Positions 26,383-34,451 of a DNA stretch of 64,000 nt are shown one piece after another; the first letter of the stretch is position 1; each line of letters starts with the position of its first letter. Origin of the DNA: Deltaproteobacteria bacterium IMCC39524 (GTDB lineage: Bacteria > Desulfobacterota > Desulfuromonadia > Desulfuromonadales > BM103); assembly GCA_029667085.1 (NCBI GenBank), contig JARUHJ010000001.1:186001-250000 (forward strand), given 5' to 3'. Under the pieces are notes generated by a model. It saw only the letters and a list, made by a program, of their open reading frames with translations, was not told where the DNA came from and did no database searches. The position numbers were made by a program, and so were the translations under genes.

Positions 26383-26906
26383 GTTGTCCTTCGCAGCGCC
26401 GTTACCGTCAAGCTGGCATCAAGCAGGGTCCTGTTATCGAAACGCTGCTTGAGATAGAGGTTCCTGACCTGCATGGGGGTGGCCGCCTCTTCAATGCCAA
26501 GAAGAAATTCGAGGAGTTGTCTGAGGGTCAATTTTTCGAGCTTGATCTCGACGGCATCGACGGTCATGCCGTTTCGGACCTCGGGGGATTGAGGCCGCAT
26601 GGACAAAAGGTTCTCACGGCCTGCTGTCCGTTGGGCCAGCTCCTCAACGAACGTGAGCGCGGAAAAATTCTGTCGTTTGTCCAGCAGCTTCTCTATCTGG
26701 GCTATCTGCTGTTGCAGCCCCAGATACTCAGATTGCAGAGCCTTGACGTCCTGCAGTTGCCCGCTGCGCACGGTGATCTGTCGGTCGAGCCGATGCAGTG
26801 CATTACGGTAAGGGGCCACAACTGCAAAATAGAGCAGGGCGAGGATAAGGGCAAAACCTCCGGCGAATACGAAAACCCGTTCTCTCTGGTTCAATTGACT
26901 GATCAT
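26379..26906 (-). CDS. gspM: Type II secretion system protein GspM
   Basis: A 175-residue bitopic inner-membrane protein. A short cytoplasmic segment is followed by a membrane helix (about 12-30, VFAGGFALILALLYFAVV), a coiled coil with Q, L and E (LQSEYLGLQQQIAQIEKLL), and a small ferredoxin-like periplasmic domain. GspM pairs with GspL in the assembly platform. It overlaps both gspL (upstream) and gspN (downstream) by four bases, which supports one transcript. Confidence 0.85.
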   Translation of the reverse strand: MISQLNQRERVFVFAGGFALILALLYFAVVAPYRNALHRLDRQITVRSGQLQDVKALQSEYLGLQQQIAQIEKLLDKRQNFSALTFVEELAQRTAGRENLLSMRPQSPEVRNGMTVDAVEIKLEKLTLRQLLEFLLGIEEAATPMQVRNLYLKQRFDNRTLLDASLTVTALRRTT

Positions 26907-28297
26907 TGTTCGGCCCCCGGATTGGCGAGTGAGAGCAGCAATCGAAAATCAATTCGACTCCCATCAAGACTCATTTTGGCATCGGTAACCTGGATCTTGC
27001 TAAACAGTGGAGACTCAGCAAGCACCCCGGACATCTGGTTGACCGCTTCGAATGATGAGGTCTGCCCGGACAGTTTGAGCTCTTCTCTACTTAGGGCAAA
27101 CTCCTGGAATTCGACGGTAACCCGGTCAGGAAGACGGGAAACCTCCTTGAGAACAGCAAGCGCAGAAGATTGTCCTCCCGTGATCAGGCTTCCTTTCTCC
27201 TGTAGGTCGCGGATCGCACTTTTGAGTTGCAAGGGGACATCAACGATGGTTGTGGCTTCCGGGAACAAAGACTTGTAGACGCTCACCATTTCCGCCTGCA
27301 ACTGATCCGCCCGATTCGCCTGGTCGACATACCTGAGGATCATAGAGCTGATTAGAACAACAACCGTCAGGCTGAGCAAGGAGGCCAACAGAATCAACTT
27401 GCGCTTCAGATTGGCCCATTCTCCTTTCAGGGCGTAACGGCCGCTACGAAAATTAAAAGATTGGTCGGCTCTGGCGGTTTTGGCTCGCAGGGCCAAAGCC
27501 ACGGCCGGCAGGAACTCGCTATCAATCTGTTGCCAGCCAAAGTCAAGGGAGAGGACTTCCACATTAAGTTCATTGGTTTGCAGAGTTCTCACCAACTCTG
27601 GCGTGCCCCTGTCGCCCATCAGGATGATGCTGAGGTCACCTTCGCCGGCGGTTTGCTTCAGAACCCTGATTTCTCTGAGAAGCTGCTGAATTTGTCCTGT
27701 CTGGATGGGCTCTGCAATGGCCGGCATGACACGGTAATCCTTCAAACGGCCCTTTTGCAGCATTGAAACTGTGGTCTCCTGCTTTGTTGCACAGATGATG
27801 AGGCCTTCACTGATTTCTTCACCGATTCCTGCTGCATAGCAAAACGGTGATAGGTCTACAAGGTGCAGCGGCACATTCGCGGCTTCGAAATTAGCCAGTA
27901 AAGACTGCAGCGTTTCGGTGGGGACCGCCGCCGCAACTACGGTTGCGCCTTTTTCGGTCGTCTGAACCGGTTGTACTGATGTGGCACATTGATCAATTGC
28001 AACCGGTAGCTGTGTGGACATTGAGAAAGGAATCGCCGCTGCGATTTTCTTTTTATCCTGGAAGGGGAACTCCAACCGGCGCACGTAAGCATTCCGGGCC
28101 GGAAGACAGGTTACCAATTGATCGCCAATGCTAAACTCGCCGGCCAAAACTTCCTTGAGGTGGTTGGTTAGTTGATCCGAATCCGCGTAGCCTCTTTCCT
28201 GCAGGGAGACAACAGAAACCTGTCCCTTCACCTGATTAAGGATGGCGATGCGCAGAGTGCCGTTGCCGATTTCGACGCCGATTAATCGTTTGCTCAT
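26903..28297 (-). CDS. gspL: Type II secretion system protein GspL
   Basis: A 464-residue protein. Residues 1-about 290 form an actin-like cytoplasmic domain of the GspL/PilM type (MSKRLIGVEIGNGTLRIAIL). One membrane helix follows (about 303-322, LILLASLLSLTVVVLISSMI), then a periplasmic PilN-like domain that contacts GspM. GspL anchors the secretion ATPase GspE to the membrane. It overlaps gspM by four bases and follows gspK by four bases. Confidence 0.9.
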   Translation of the reverse strand: MSKRLIGVEIGNGTLRIAILNQVKGQVSVVSLQERGYADSDQLTNHLKEVLAGEFSIGDQLVTCLPARNAYVRRLEFPFQDKKKIAAAIPFSMSTQLPVAIDQCATSVQPVQTTEKGATVVAAAVPTETLQSLLANFEAANVPLHLVDLSPFCYAAGIGEEISEGLIICATKQETTVSMLQKGRLKDYRVMPAIAEPIQTGQIQQLLREIRVLKQTAGEGDLSIILMGDRGTPELVRTLQTNELNVEVLSLDFGWQQIDSEFLPAVALALRAKTARADQSFNFRSGRYALKGEWANLKRKLILLASLLSLTVVVLISSMILRYVDQANRADQLQAEMVSVYKSLFPEATTIVDVPLQLKSAIRDLQEKGSLITGGQSSALAVLKEVSRLPDRVTVEFQEFALSREELKLSGQTSSFEAVNQMSGVLAESPLFSKIQVTDAKMSLDGSRIDFRLLLSLANPGAEQ

Positions 28298-28301
28298 GAT
28301 A

Positions 28302-29267
28302 TTAATTTACCTTGAAAAAAAGCAGTTTGTTGCTTTTTTTATTAACCTTCGCCATCAATCGACGGCTGCCATCGTTGACCTGGGCGGATGTTTCAATCCG
28401 ATAAGTTTGGCTAGTCGTGCCCAACTGCTTTTGGTTGGCAAGAGTCTTTAAAACGACGTAGTTCTCAGGAGCGAGGATTTCCTCGAGCTGGGCAATACTC
28501 TCGATCGGTTCCGTCTGGCGATAGTCGATAATGGCCTGGGCCGTATCACGACTGATCTGGAGGTCGAGGGCCATCAGCACCTCGGCGCTTGCAGTATTAA
28601 TATTGACGGCCGCCGTGCCATTGACGGTCAGGTGCGGGCTGATCTGCTTAATGATCTCAGCTGTGAAGCCTTTGATCAGGGAGAGCTCTTGCAGCGTCTC
28701 GAGCGGACCATTCTTGCTTCCGTAGGGTTGAGCCTGGTTACGATAGTAGGTATCTTCTGCACCCGAGACAGGCAAACTCAGTCCGTCAGTGTGAACCTCT
28801 GTGTAGGGATCATCTCCCGTGTCCAGCCAGTCAATTAAAGCAGCTGTCAGTTCTGCAGGGTCTGCCACTTTGTTCAGTTCCATGACAACCAGCAGACGGT
28901 AAAAACGGTCGGTCATGACGGCTTGCGGACTGTTCTTGTCAACCAGGCCATTGATGGCCAGCTTGCCATCCTGATCTTCGATGCGGATGGTGACGCTGCC
29001 TTCACCGACCGGGTAGTTGATCACACCCTTGCTCCAGTTTTCATCAAGCGAATCGTAATTGTTACGGTCCTCCTGAAGGATCATTCGTCCGGCGTTGATT
29101 CCTCCCTTGGCCAGGTAATAAGCTTTGGTGCTGTCACGAAAAGTTTCAGTAAGGCGCATGTCGACCATGGTTGAGAAGGCCAAATCCGTCAACAGTGAAG
29201 TCAACAGTGCGACAATCACCAGCACCAGCAGGAGCGCCATGCCCCGATTTCCATGTCGACCGTTCAT
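28302..29267 (-). CDS. gspK: Type II secretion minor pseudopilin GspK
   Basis: A 321-residue pseudopilin-like protein. The N-terminus NRGMALLLVLVIVALLTSLL resembles a type IV pilin helix but has no glutamate at position 5, as is normal for GspK. The larger globular part includes ATINTNTASAEVLMALD-type helix-hairpin sequence (VNINTASAEVLMAL). GspK forms the tip of the pseudopilus together with GspI and GspJ. The ATG overlaps the end of gspJ by four bases. Confidence 0.92.
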   Translation of the reverse strand: MNGRHGNRGMALLLVLVIVALLTSLLTDLAFSTMVDMRLTETFRDSTKAYYLAKGGINAGRMILQEDRNNYDSLDENWSKGVINYPVGEGSVTIRIEDQDGKLAINGLVDKNSPQAVMTDRFYRLLVVMELNKVADPAELTAALIDWLDTGDDPYTEVHTDGLSLPVSGAEDTYYRNQAQPYGSKNGPLETLQELSLIKGFTAEIIKQISPHLTVNGTAAVNINTASAEVLMALDLQISRDTAQAIIDYRQTEPIESIAQLEEILAPENYVVLKTLANQKQLGTTSQTYRIETSAQVNDGSRRLMAKVNKKSNKLLFFKVN

Positions 29268-29923
29268 CGGATCATCACCTCGGGGATTTCAAAGGCCGAG
29301 ATGAAATCAATCGGTTCCTCTCCACCTGTGCGTAACTGTAATGCAATTTCAACGAGCTCCGGAAGTCCAGACGTTCGCGCTTGCCATGTCGTCTGCCATT
29401 GGCCGTTGGCGTAGAAGCGCAGGCTCATAGCCTCTATCCCCGGTACCAAGCGCATCATGCCGGCAGCCTCTTCGTCAACCGAATCATGGACCGGGTGCTC
29501 GCTACGTAACAGAACCCGACCGTTTGCTGCCTCTTCCTTGTCCTCAGAGAGGAGGTAGTGGACCTTGGCGATCCCGGACCCCGATTCGCTCAAGGGGGAT
29601 ACCGCCGATGTGGTCAGCTCCAATTCGAAAGAGCGGTCATCAGCTTTAAGGCCGGTAAAGACCAGATTCGGGTCACTCGGCTGGAAGTATGCCCCGCGCA
29701 GCTCTCGGCCTAGGCGATCGAAGAGAACCCTCGCCCGATGATACTCTGCGCTGTCCGCATCCAGTCGTTCTCGTGTCATGCTGACCGAGGAGAAAATACC
29801 ATAAACGGAGGTCAGTAAAATGGCCAGGATACTGATCGCAACCAGCACTTCGATCAGGGTAAAGCCCCTTTCGGAGCGCGGGCCCCGTTTAAAAAATAAA
29901 GGATGTGAGATCGACCAGCTCAT
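29264..29923 (-). CDS. gspJ: Type II secretion minor pseudopilin GspJ
   Basis: A 219-residue pseudopilin. The prepilin peptidase site and helix are SERGFTLIEVLVAISILAIL, with the conserved glutamate at +5. The start at 29923 was chosen because GAGGAG lies four bases before it; an in-frame ATG four codons upstream lacks that. The gene begins inside the 3' end of gspI (overlap of about 35 bases). GspJ belongs to the pseudopilus tip complex. Confidence 0.9.
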   Translation of the reverse strand: MSWSISHPLFFKRGPRSERGFTLIEVLVAISILAILLTSVYGIFSSVSMTRERLDADSAEYHRARVLFDRLGRELRGAYFQPSDPNLVFTGLKADDRSFELELTTSAVSPLSESGSGIAKVHYLLSEDKEEAANGRVLLRSEHPVHDSVDEEAAGMMRLVPGIEAMSLRFYANGQWQTTWQARTSGLPELVEIALQLRTGGEEPIDFISAFEIPEVMIR

Positions 29924-30278
29924 TGCGCTCCTCATCTCCCCAGAGAACTTTGACAGTCACCATCTGCACCGATGGCAACGGCGTATCTGCATAGGCGATC
30001 TGCCAGCGGTAAGCTGCGTAGGGATCGTCGAACTCACCCTGTACTTCAGCTCCTTGTAGCGTCCCGTGCCTTGCGCTCAGTTCGGTTTCGGCCATCTTCC
30101 TCTGAGCCAGCAAGGTGGCGGCGGTAATCCGTTGCAGGCGATCATGAACGCCGATCGTGCGGTTGGCCAGGGACAGCAAGGAAACCAAAGCGATACTGAC
30201 GATGGCCAGTGCGATCATGATCTCCAGCAGCGTAAAGCCACCGCGCTGCGATGATTTTAGGTGAACGGTCTCTGGCAT
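29889..30278 (-). CDS. gspI: Type II secretion minor pseudopilin GspI
   Basis: A 129-residue pseudopilin with the cleavage site and helix QRGGFTLLEIMIALAIVSIA and an otherwise short globular part (LLAQRKMAETELSAR). GspI starts assembly of the pseudopilus tip with GspJ and GspK. It lies between gspH and gspJ, overlapping the start of gspJ. Confidence 0.9.
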   Translation of the reverse strand: MPETVHLKSSQRGGFTLLEIMIALAIVSIALVSLLSLANRTIGVHDRLQRITAATLLAQRKMAETELSARHGTLQGAEVQGEFDDPYAAYRWQIAYADTPLPSVQMVTVKVLWGDEERNELVDLTSFIF

Positions 30279-30305
30279 TACGTCTGCGGCCCTATTGGTG
30301 TCGGC

Positions 30306-30860
30306 TTAAAATTCCCGGTAGCCATCGAAAACCTCAGTGGTTCCCGTTAGCGGCGAGACACGCAGGGTCAGCATTTCGCCGGCCCCGTCATCAAGGTGAA
30401 TGATGGTCTCTTCCACCCAGCCACTCGGATGAATGCGGGTGGTTATCTGCCCCATGGTGAACTTGCCACGTCCAGGGAGTTGCAGATCCATGAATCGAAC
30501 GTCACCTCTTAACTCCGCTTCCCGCCCCTGGTCAGGTGCATCGACCTGTTCACCGTTTGCTTCCAGAATCTGGGCACGGTAGAGGCCCTGATCCAAATCG
30601 TAGACCAAACGGTATTCGAGTCCCGATATGGCGGATTCGTTGAACAGGTATTTAATCGTGCCGCTGAGCCGTCTTGCTGAAGTACCGAGGCTGCTGGTGC
30701 CGATATTGCTGAACAGGGGGATGCTGAACACCATGAACAGGCTGATCAAAACCATCACCACCACGAGTTCAACAAGAGTGAAGCCGGCCAGTCCTCTGCC
30801 TCGAAAGGCATAATGTTTTTGCTGTTCACAGCTCATAGCGGTTAATTCGGGCAAAGGCAC
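30306..30860 (-). CDS. gspH: Type II secretion minor pseudopilin GspH
   Basis: A pseudopilin of 184 residues if started at the GTG at 30860, or 176 from the ATG at 30836. Neither has a clear ribosome-binding site, but GTG lies only 21 bases after the gspG stop. The prepilin signature is LAGFTLVELVVVMVLISLF. GspH connects the pseudopilus shaft (GspG) with the tip proteins. Confidence 0.87.
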   Translation of the reverse strand: MPLPELTAMSCEQQKHYAFRGRGLAGFTLVELVVVMVLISLFMVFSIPLFSNIGTSSLGTSARRLSGTIKYLFNESAISGLEYRLVYDLDQGLYRAQILEANGEQVDAPDQGREAELRGDVRFMDLQLPGRGKFTMGQITTRIHPSGWVEETIIHLDDGAGEMLTLRVSPLTGTTEVFDGYREF

Positions 30861-30881
30861 TCTGCACCGAGCGGTCCGGCG

Positions 30882-31325
30882 CTAATCAAGCTCCCAGCTA
30901 TTGATGTCAGCATCGAAACCTTCTCCTCCGGGTTCTCCATCTGCGCCGTAACTGATCAGGTCGAAATTATGATCATGCAGTCCGGGTGACAGGTAAATGT
31001 AATCACTGCCCCAGGGGTCGACCGGGGTTTTCTTCAGGTAGCCATCAACCGAATATTTGGCGGGTATCCGCCCGGTTGTCGGCTTAACGACCAGGGCTTT
31101 GAGCCCCTGATCAGTGTCGGGGTAAAACCCGTTGTCGAGCTTGAACAAGCCGAGGGCCTCTTCGATGCTTTTCATGTCAACTTTGGCCTTGGTCACCTTG
31201 GCCTCGTCCGGACGACTGAGAAGACGGGGCACAACAATAGCGGCCAGTATGCCGAGGATAACCACCACGACCATGATCTCAATCAGGGTGAAGCCGCGAT
31301 TGTCGCGTATTCTTTTTGTTTGCAT
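30882..31325 (-). CDS. gspG: Type II secretion major pseudopilin GspG
   Basis: A 147-residue major pseudopilin. After a short basic leader (MQTKRIRDNR) the cleavage site GFTLIEIMVVVVILGILAA is followed by PRLLSRPDEAK, the strongly conserved GspG segment. The calcium-binding C-terminal loop is visible as ISYGADGEPGGEGFDADINSW. It forms the shaft of the pseudopilus. A spacer of 137 bases to gspF is the largest gap inside the gspF-N part of the operon and contains no clear signal. Confidence 0.95.
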   Translation of the reverse strand: MQTKRIRDNRGFTLIEIMVVVVILGILAAIVVPRLLSRPDEAKVTKAKVDMKSIEEALGLFKLDNGFYPDTDQGLKALVVKPTTGRIPAKYSVDGYLKKTPVDPWGSDYIYLSPGLHDHNFDLISYGADGEPGGEGFDADINSWELD

Positions 31326-31462
31326 AAAGATTCAATCTCCTTAATTACGGCTTATTGATCGCACCTACGGTGCTGTTGAATCGTTGAACAGTTTAAGCAA
31401 TTCATCAGTTCAACGCGTGCAGCGCTTATCAGCGGGCGAAGCCCATTCAACGTTTCAGCCCC

Positions 31463-32680
31463 TTACCCAAACCCCTGACTGGCCTCGAAGATCGGCAGCA
31501 AAATCGCCAGGACCACGAAGCCGACAATCCCACCCATCACCAGGATCATCAACGGTTCGAGTAGCGAGAGCATGCCGGTCATGGACAGATCGGTCTGATG
31601 CTCGTAGGTGTCAGCAACCCGGAACAGCATCTCTTCGAGTTTGCCGCTTTTCTCGCCGGCCGCCGTAAGTTGGGCCAGCATTGGTGGGAAGACAGTGGTC
31701 TCCTTAAGCGACGAGGCCAGGTCCGCGCCCTCCTGAACTCGAAGCGTGACGGTTGCGATCGCCTGGTTCAGGATCCGATTGGACAGAAGTTTGCGCGCGA
31801 TATCAAGGGCCTTGAGCAATGGCACACCGCTCTCCATTAAAGTGCCCAGGGTGCGGGCAAAACGGGCTGTGACAATCAGCAGTTGCAAGCGACCGAACAG
31901 CGGGGCTTTCAGGAGCAGTGAATCGATACGTTCTCGGCCCCGCGTTGTGTCACGATAGCGTTTCAAGGTAAGCACCGCCATCACCAGCAACAGCCCGAGC
32001 AGCCACCACCACCTGGCCAGAAAATCCGTCAGGGTAATCAGCAGGAGCGTCGGCCATGGCAGCGCCCTGTCAAGCTCGTTCAGCATCGTGGTGATCTTGG
32101 GAATAACAAACACGAACAGGAAAACCAACACGCCGCTACCGACAAGAGTCATCAGCAACGGGTAGGCCAGGGCGGCCTGGATCCGGGCACGCATGCGGGC
32201 CTGGCTTTCGAGAAAATCAGCCAGTCGATACATGGTCCGGTCAAGCGTGCCGCTGTCCTCACCGACCTGAATCATATTGATGAACAGATCTGGAAAAATA
32301 TGCCGATGAGCAGCCAGGGCTTCATGGAGTGTTCCCCCTTGCACAACATGCTCGCGAACCTTGGCAAAGGTTTTGGACAGCAGTGGTTGGTCTGTCTGCT
32401 CATTCACGGTGTTGAGAGCATCATCCAGTGACAGGCCAGCGCCCAAAAGAGTGGCCATCTGGCGCGTCGCCGCGGCAAGTTCGCCGGTCGGAAGTTTGCG
32501 TGCCATCCCGAACCGGAACGATAGCTTGCGAACCCGTTGCGCCCCTGTTTCCCGCAAATCGGTCAGATAGATGCCCTGGTCGCTCAGCTGCTGGGTCACC
32601 ATCTTGCGCCCGGGGCCGTCTATGGTGCCGGTTTTTTTGCGTCCCTGATTATCGAGACCTGAGTACTCGAATAATGGCAA
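31463..32680 (-). CDS. gspF: Type II secretion inner-membrane platform protein GspF
   Basis: A 405-residue polytopic protein. It starts at TTG (32680), with GGAGG eight bases upstream, giving the usual N-terminus MPLFEYSGLDNQGRKKTG. Two similar T2SSF domains (about residues 70-193 and 273-395) each end in hydrophobic helices (LLMTLVGSGVLVFLFVFVIP; LILVMGGIVGFVVLAILLP). GspF is the platform that transmits the GspE power stroke to the pseudopilus. It is followed on the transcript by gspG. Confidence 0.95.
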   Translation of the reverse strand: MPLFEYSGLDNQGRKKTGTIDGPGRKMVTQQLSDQGIYLTDLRETGAQRVRKLSFRFGMARKLPTGELAAATRQMATLLGAGLSLDDALNTVNEQTDQPLLSKTFAKVREHVVQGGTLHEALAAHRHIFPDLFINMIQVGEDSGTLDRTMYRLADFLESQARMRARIQAALAYPLLMTLVGSGVLVFLFVFVIPKITTMLNELDRALPWPTLLLITLTDFLARWWWLLGLLLVMAVLTLKRYRDTTRGRERIDSLLLKAPLFGRLQLLIVTARFARTLGTLMESGVPLLKALDIARKLLSNRILNQAIATVTLRVQEGADLASSLKETTVFPPMLAQLTAAGEKSGKLEEMLFRVADTYEHQTDLSMTGMLSLLEPLMILVMGGIVGFVVLAILLPIFEASQGFG

Positions 32681-32682
32681 CT

Positions 32683-34383
32683 CTAAACCTCCTCCTGGGT
32701 CACGCGCAGGATTTCCTCAAGAGAGGTCACTCCTTCAAGGACTTGGGCCACGCCGGCCGAGCGCAGGCTTTGCATGCCTTGTCGCAAAGCCGCCTGCTTG
32801 ATCGTGGCTGCGTCCTTGTCCTGCAGGAGCAGCTCACGAACGGTTTCGTCGATTGGTAGCAGTTCATAGATGCCGCTGCGTCCCCAGTAGCCAATATTCA
32901 TGCAGCGCGAACATCCTCGACCCTGGTAAAATTGTGGACTGGCAGGCAGGGTGCATTCATCGCCAAGCTGATCCAGAAGTTCGGTCGGCGGCGATACGGC
33001 TTCCTTGCAGTGCGGGCAAATTTTGCGTACCAGGCGCTGGGCAAGGATACCGACGATGCTTGATGCTGCCAGAAAAGGTTCGATCCCCATTTCCACCAAC
33101 CGGGTCAGGGCTCCAGCTGCATTATTGGTGTGCAGGGTTGAAAACACCATATGGCCGGTCAGGGCCGACTGTACTGCAATCTCGGCGGTTTCTCGGTCGC
33201 GGATCTCACCGACCATGATGATGTCGGGATCCTGGCGCAGGATCGAACGCAGACCGTTAGCGAAGGTCAGGTCGATCTTCGGGTTGACCTGGATCTGGCC
33301 GACACCCGGCAGCTGGTACTCGATCGGATCTTCGACAGTGATGATGTTCTTTTCGCGACTGTTCAGGCGGGTCAGTGCCGCGTACAAAGTGGTGGTTTTA
33401 CCGGAACCGGTCGGTCCTGTGACCAGGAAAATTCCGTGATTTTTGTTGATCATCCCCTCGAACTGGTTCAACAGAGTGCTACCCAGGCCAATTTCCTCAA
33501 GGGAGAGAATGTTCGAGGTTTTGTCGAGCAGGCGCAAGACTACCCGTTCACCAAAAGCTGTTGGCAGGGTTGAAACGCGTATATCTATATCGCGTCCAGC
33601 GACCCGCACCCGGAACCGGCCATCCTGAGGCAGACGTTTTTCGGCAATGTTCAGCTGGGACATGATCTTGATGCGGGAGACGATCCCAGGGTGGGCTTTC
33701 AGCGGCGGATGGAGCACTTCATAAAGAATACCGTCGATACGATAACGGACCACAAGGTCCCGTTCGAACGGCTCAATGTGGATATCGCTGGCGCGCTCCT
33801 TGTAACCCTGGGTGATCAGGCTGTTGACAAAACGGATGATCGGCGCTTCGTCCGAAGCATCGATCAGGTCCGTTGGTTCCAGGTCGCGGACCAGGTCTCC
33901 GGCCGTCTTCTCCTCGATTTCCTCGATCACCTCGCTGGAGTCTCCGGCCTGTTTTTCATAGCCGCGATTGATGGCGCTCAAAATTTCCTCAGGAGTCGCG
34001 ACGCAGGGCTCGATATCCTCCCCGGTCAGAGTGCTCAGATCGTTGAGCGGACGGGTGTCCAAGGGGTCGGCAACGGCCACCTGCAGACGGCCGTTGAGCC
34101 TCTCCAGAGGGTAGATACGGTATTCCTTGGCAAAGCCAATCGGAATGACATCGAAAAGATCCTCGGCGGCCGATTCTTCGGCAATCGTCTCCAGGTAGGA
34201 CAGCTCGAACTGAATTGCCAGTGCCTTGGCCAGCATCACGTTGTCCAGCACTTTCAGCTTGAGGAGAATCTGACCGAGGCGCTCGCCGCTCTGCAGTTGT
34301 TCCGTCAGGGCCGCGTCAATGCGCTGCTGATCAACTTCGAAATCCTGTTGCAGTATTTCACCGATACGCCGCCAGTTATGCAT
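32683..34383 (-). CDS. gspE: Type II secretion ATPase GspE
   Basis: A 566-residue cytoplasmic ATPase. The N-terminal region (about 1-150) is of the GspE/MshEN type. The ATPase domain has Walker A GPTGSGKTTTLYAAL (about residue 325), an Asp box region (ITVEDPIEYQLPG), Walker B GEIRDRETAE, and a His box around LHTNNAAGALTRL. A four-cysteine zinc motif (CPHC and CSRC, about 455-490) is complete. GspE drives pseudopilus assembly at the inner membrane. It ends two bases before gspF. Confidence 0.97.
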   Translation of the reverse strand: MHNWRRIGEILQQDFEVDQQRIDAALTEQLQSGERLGQILLKLKVLDNVMLAKALAIQFELSYLETIAEESAAEDLFDVIPIGFAKEYRIYPLERLNGRLQVAVADPLDTRPLNDLSTLTGEDIEPCVATPEEILSAINRGYEKQAGDSSEVIEEIEEKTAGDLVRDLEPTDLIDASDEAPIIRFVNSLITQGYKERASDIHIEPFERDLVVRYRIDGILYEVLHPPLKAHPGIVSRIKIMSQLNIAEKRLPQDGRFRVRVAGRDIDIRVSTLPTAFGERVVLRLLDKTSNILSLEEIGLGSTLLNQFEGMINKNHGIFLVTGPTGSGKTTTLYAALTRLNSREKNIITVEDPIEYQLPGVGQIQVNPKIDLTFANGLRSILRQDPDIIMVGEIRDRETAEIAVQSALTGHMVFSTLHTNNAAGALTRLVEMGIEPFLAASSIVGILAQRLVRKICPHCKEAVSPPTELLDQLGDECTLPASPQFYQGRGCSRCMNIGYWGRSGIYELLPIDETVRELLLQDKDAATIKQAALRQGMQSLRSAGVAQVLEGVTSLEEILRVTQEEV

Positions 34384-34451
34384 GCTGAGTTACTTCCCGG
34401 GAAGAGGGGGTAAAGTCATTGGTTGTCCGAATTGCGTGCCATTGGCAGAGT